A stretch of 64,000 bases of DNA, from NCBI GenBank assembly GCA_902762305.1, contig CACWNW010000001.1, positions 186,001-250,000 on the forward strand. The letters are read 5' to 3'. Shown here piece by piece: positions 62,301-64,000 of this stretch (the stretch's first letter is position 1; each line of letters begins with the position of its first letter). The notes under the pieces were generated by a model. That model had not been told where the DNA came from and made no database searches. It was given only the letters and a program-made list of their open reading frames with translations. The stretch is from Fibrobacter succinogenes. GTDB taxonomy: Bacteria; Fibrobacterota; Fibrobacteria; Fibrobacterales; Fibrobacteraceae. Position numbers and translations under genes: made by a program.

Positions 62301-63274
62301 ACCGGATATTCGGCATCGTATTCCGCCTTCATGATGTTCTTGATGTTCGTGTATTCGTCGGACTCCAAGAATTCCTTCGGGATTTTAAAACGCGGCCAGA
62401 AATCGTCGCCAATACCCGTCTTTACGGTAAAGTTGCAGCGATCTGCAATTTTTACCGTATTCTCGATAGCGCCCGGGATATGCCCAAAAAGAGCGCGCAT
62501 TTCTTCTTCGGTACGGAAATAGAACTTGTCTGTCGGGAAGCGCGCATCCGTAAAATCGTTCAGAGTACACTTGAGCGAGATGCAGCGGAGCACCTTGTGG
62601 GCCATCGCATCTTCGGGCTTGATGTAGTGAACATCGGCCACAGCGACTACCTCGCGCCCCATTTCGCTTGCGAGTTTCACATTAAACTCATTCAAGCGCT
62701 TTTGTTGTTGCACCCCGTTATCGCATACAGACAGGTATAGATGGTCCCGGTCAAAAATCTTGTCCAGGGAATCCATGTACTCGCGGGCCAGGGAATCACG
62801 ACCCGAAGACACGTTCTGCCCATAACGGCTAAAGAAGTCACCCGCGATGGCAATCAAGCCTTCCTTGTGCTGGTTCACGACATCCAGCGGAACCGAGGGA
62901 ATCTCGGCCCAGCGGTCGCTTTCTTCGTAGCGGTAACTGACTATGCGCAAGAGGTTGTAATAGCCTTTCTCGTTTTCCACGAGGAGCGTCAACCTCTCGA
63001 ATGTCGTCGGGTCCTTCTGGCTTGCACTCGGGGAATCAATATAGACATGGCAGCCGTAAATGGTCTTTACCGGCGGGAGCCCCTGCTCCTTGCGGGCCTT
63101 GTTCATATCCTTGCCACGGGTCTGGATTTCCAAGATGCCGAACATGGCTCCGTGGTCCGTAAGGGCGACTGCGGGAGCATTATCGTTAGCGGCGGCAGCG
63201 AGAATACCATCAAGACGCGCGGACGACTTTAAAACAGAAAATTCGGAGTGAACTTGCAGATGAACAAAAGCCAT
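59393..63274 (-). CDS. dnaE: DNA polymerase III alpha subunit with an extra insertion
   Basis: 1293 aa, about 130 more than E. coli DnaE. An N-terminal PHP domain (HLQVHSEFSVLKSSARLDG, VALTDHGAMFG) is followed by the palm with GPGRGSAAGSLVTYIIG and the catalytic Asp pair in MPDIDTDFADRDRGR (about residue 505). Fingers FAFNKSHAAAYAYVAYQTAYLK region, tandem HhH and a C-terminal OB fold (VVAVGGVVMQMRSIETKRGDTIG) complete the enzyme. Residues about 315-408 form a Lys- and Asp/Glu-rich insert not found in E. coli, between PHP and palm. Replicative polymerase; lpxB follows. Confidence 0.96.
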   Translation of the reverse strand: MAFVHLQVHSEFSVLKSSARLDGILAAAANDNAPAVALTDHGAMFGILEIQTRGKDMNKARKEQGLPPVKTIYGCHVYIDSPSASQKDPTTFERLTLLVENEKGYYNLLRIVSYRYEESDRWAEIPSVPLDVVNQHKEGLIAIAGDFFSRYGQNVSSGRDSLAREYMDSLDKIFDRDHLYLSVCDNGVQQQKRLNEFNVKLASEMGREVVAVADVHYIKPEDAMAHKVLRCISLKCTLNDFTDARFPTDKFYFRTEEEMRALFGHIPGAIENTVKIADRCNFTVKTGIGDDFWPRFKIPKEFLESDEYTNIKNIMKAEYDAEYPVIREREVKGVIKDKKKKVTESYCAEKGIEPDALTDEDKAEIERLSQPEFFDEDDNKAWDKNVRRWCKPGGDADIYITHLCNERLKWRFPDEDFKFPAHETDVAKRMYKELNCIRNMNVAGYLLIVWDFINWAREHGIPVGPGRGSAAGSLVTYIIGITDIDPLKFDLLFERFLNPERVSMPDIDTDFADRDRGRVIQYVTDKYGYDCVGQIITYGMLKSKAVVTDVARVLGFPPAEAKQITKLFPQRTLNFSLKQAWTGKDKKGNNLEDGYSPEPLQALINSRASYQNLWDIAKKLEDLPRQTGVHACGVVITPTPIYNLAPLYRAAPADTPVVMYDKHYAEDIGLLKMDFLGLINLSIIQDTVNMIKKNRGIDLDMGHIPLDDKKTFDLLGKGMTTTVFQFESPGMQKYLRELKPTRIFDLIAMNALYRPGPIDQIPHFIARKNGKEEIDCYHPDLEQVLGETYGVIVYQEQVMKLAQILGGYTLGGADNIRRIMAKKMPEKMAKLEPEFFQKCLDKGYDRAMIQKVWDAVLPFCGYAFNKSHAAAYAYVAYQTAYLKANYGPEYMAASMTSKMGKTEDIVTIIQECKRINIQVLSPNINTSYGVFTADKEGHVLYGLAGIRNVGLAVVEDVVAEREKHGPYKDIFDFCKRVAEYQGTFKEKHPPLNKKVLECLIMAGALDSFPGSRAVLMATVDRAIEVAAKHQEEKSMGQMSLFDMGGTSASMENTAEVLEDAEDWSCMEMLNKEREVLGMFLSGHPLDEFRPELKGFTTVSLAYDDLRKKVDSVVAVGGVVMQMRSIETKRGDTIGVGMIRDFHSDVELFFKKDTWENLRDRISEDDRILVKGLLGFKRDKERKMTEELQITVDEVVQLDTVRESMVNFIHVCMDSVIFSDEFLAKMEEGLQRFVADTEMGDHPCELVCHVETESGYEHAIVLHKYKLLYTQELLAWLRQDLGIMKLWVSPKSRR

Positions 63275-63310
63275 ATCCGCAATTTAAAAAAAAACAATCA
63301 AGCCGAGAGT

Positions 63311-63369
63311 CGCAGGCAAGTTTACTTGCCTATGACCGAGGCGCCGAGTTTTGAATCTACGTAGTAGAT
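63311..63369. repeat. Two-hairpin intergenic repeat, copy B
   Basis: AGGCAAG-TTTA-CTTGCCT at 63314-63331 and ATCTAC-GTA-GTAGAT at 63355-63369, joined by ATGACCGAGGCGCCGAG. Loops and joint match copy A (22386-22446); stem bases differ but remain paired. Confidence 0.65.
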
Positions 63370-63371
63370 AC

Positions 63372-63397
63372 AAAAGACCCGGCTATTTAGCCGGGTC
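63372..63397 (-). terminator. Intrinsic terminator for the right-edge repeat protein
   Basis: A 9-bp stem GACCCGGCT/AGCCGGGTC with a 4-base loop. On the minus strand it is followed by TTTTG. It lies 22 bases after the stop of the repeat protein. Confidence 0.85.
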
Positions 63398-63418
63398 CAT
63401 CTGATTCAAAGCGGTAAA

Positions 63419-64000
63419 CTATTCGTCAGTTTCGCCCCGTACCTTAAAGGAATAGAACATATTCTTTCCTTCATAGGTGATGTACAGCCGATAGGTTCCC
63501 GGAGCAATACCCGTGCAATCGGAGACTTTAAATTTCGGGCTAGAGACATCGGTCAAATCAATGCAGCCGTAGTGAACAGAACCAACCGGAAGCGATTCTG
63601 CAACAACCTCGCCACTGCGCGTACGAATGCTATACGTAAGATCCCCGTAGATATCGGCAATAGGCTGCGCTTGATAATCTGGAGCGCAGGATTTTTCGCC
63701 AGAAATGTTCAAGATAACCGCACGGCTATCTTCCGGATCAACAACCGTTGTCATATCCAGGCCTACAGAACATTCGTCCGAATGCTCATCGAGTTCGTCA
63801 ATTTCGCCCCTTACCTTAAAGGCATAAAAAGTCTGCGTTCCTTCGTAAGTGATGTACAGCCGATAGGTTCCCGGAGCAATACCCGTGCAATCGGAGACTT
63901 TAAATTTCGGGCTAGAAGCATTGGTCAAATCAATGCAGCCGTAGTGAACAGAACCAACCGGAAGCAATTCTTCAACAACCTCGCCACTGCGCGTACGAAT
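63419..64000 (-). CDS. Tandem-repeat protein, 3' end only (5' end outside window)
   Basis: The reading frame is open from the right edge to the TAG at 63419 (193 codons); an internal Met at 63967 is inside a repeat and is not the start. Two near-identical units with a 372-nt (124-residue) period are visible: each runs IRTRSGEVVxExLPVGSVHYG, CIDLT-x2-SSPKFKVSDCTGI, APGTYRLYITYEG, then YxFKVRGE. Cys residues recur at fixed places (CIDL, SDC, DECSVG, SCAPD). Beta-sandwich-like composition suggests a surface or periplasmic protein with stacked Ig-like modules, but no family is assigned. Confidence 0.7.
   Translation of the reverse strand: MRTRSGEVVEELLPVGSVHYGCIDLTNASSPKFKVSDCTGIAPGTYRLYITYEGTQTFYAFKVRGEIDELDEHSDECSVGLDMTTVVDPEDSRAVILNISGEKSCAPDYQAQPIADIYGDLTYSIRTRSGEVVAESLPVGSVHYGCIDLTDVSSPKFKVSDCTGIAPGTYRLYITYEGKNMFYSFKVRGETDE

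Overview
The window looks like chromosome of a cellulolytic Fibrobacter-type bacterium (phylum Fibrobacterota). That assignment is inference from gene content. It rests on a secreted GH30 xylanase-type enzyme ending in a short sorting-like domain, four tandem secreted CotH-kinase paralogues, Gram-negative lipid A and Kdo genes (lpxB, kdsB), outer-membrane barrel proteins, PilM/PilN-like and ComEA-like proteins, and family-specific intergenic repeats. Nearly all of the DNA is coding. I see no rRNA, tRNA, CRISPR array, insertion sequence or phage.

Layout. 1-9.1 kb: minus-strand housekeeping genes (PfkB kinase, rhomboid, coaD, rsmD, PilN-like, PilM-like, ComEA-like, kdsB, gatC, pcrA/uvrD). 9.2-12.5 kb: a degenerate alpha/beta hydrolase, a TPM-domain protein and a DUF3300 protein. 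12.7-20.4 kb: four tandem CotH-like secreted proteins, the second broken by a 38-nt deletion and the third lacking a conserved Asp. 20.5-22.2 kb: glnS, followed by a 474-bp hairpin-rich gap. 22.7-30.7 kb: a plus-strand run of aroE, an aroK-aroB fusion, an epimerase, a CrtC/AttH-like lipocalin, a eukaryote-type hisA, a GT4 glycosyltransferase and mutY with an internal tandem repeat. 30.9-37.7 kb: a tightly overlapped minus operon coaX-MATE-fmt-rsmB-two outer-membrane proteins. 37.7-45.2 kb: EamA and NhaC transporters, nadC, two sugar-1-phosphate transferases and homoserine dehydrogenase. 45.3-47.4 kb: GH30 enzyme. 47.6-53.1 kb: an unknown protein, murI, a UvrD-helicase/PlsC-acyltransferase fusion ORF, a flippase-like membrane protein and a methyltransferase. 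53.4-55.1 kb: an RpoD-family sigma factor behind a near-perfect sigma-54 promoter, then an 833-bp gap with duplicated structured elements, a long hairpin and a tiny ORF. 55.1-64 kb: an unknown protein, mutL, lpxB, dnaE, and the 3' end of a tandem-repeat protein running off the right edge.

How the genes work together. The envelope theme is strong: lipid A/Kdo (kdsB, lpxB), murI, a possible phospholipid acyltransferase, two polyprenyl-phosphate sugar transferases, a GT4 enzyme and outer-membrane barrels. The CotH proteins and the GH30 enzyme look exported and end in related beta-rich C-terminal segments. Overlapping starts and stops (ATGA, TGATG, TAATG) show many translationally coupled operons. 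The most unusual items are the CotH array with its decay products, the helicase-acyltransferase ORF, the sigma-54 promoter ahead of a sigma-70-type gene, the structured repeats with compensatory changes, and the noncoding block at 54.4-55.0 kb.
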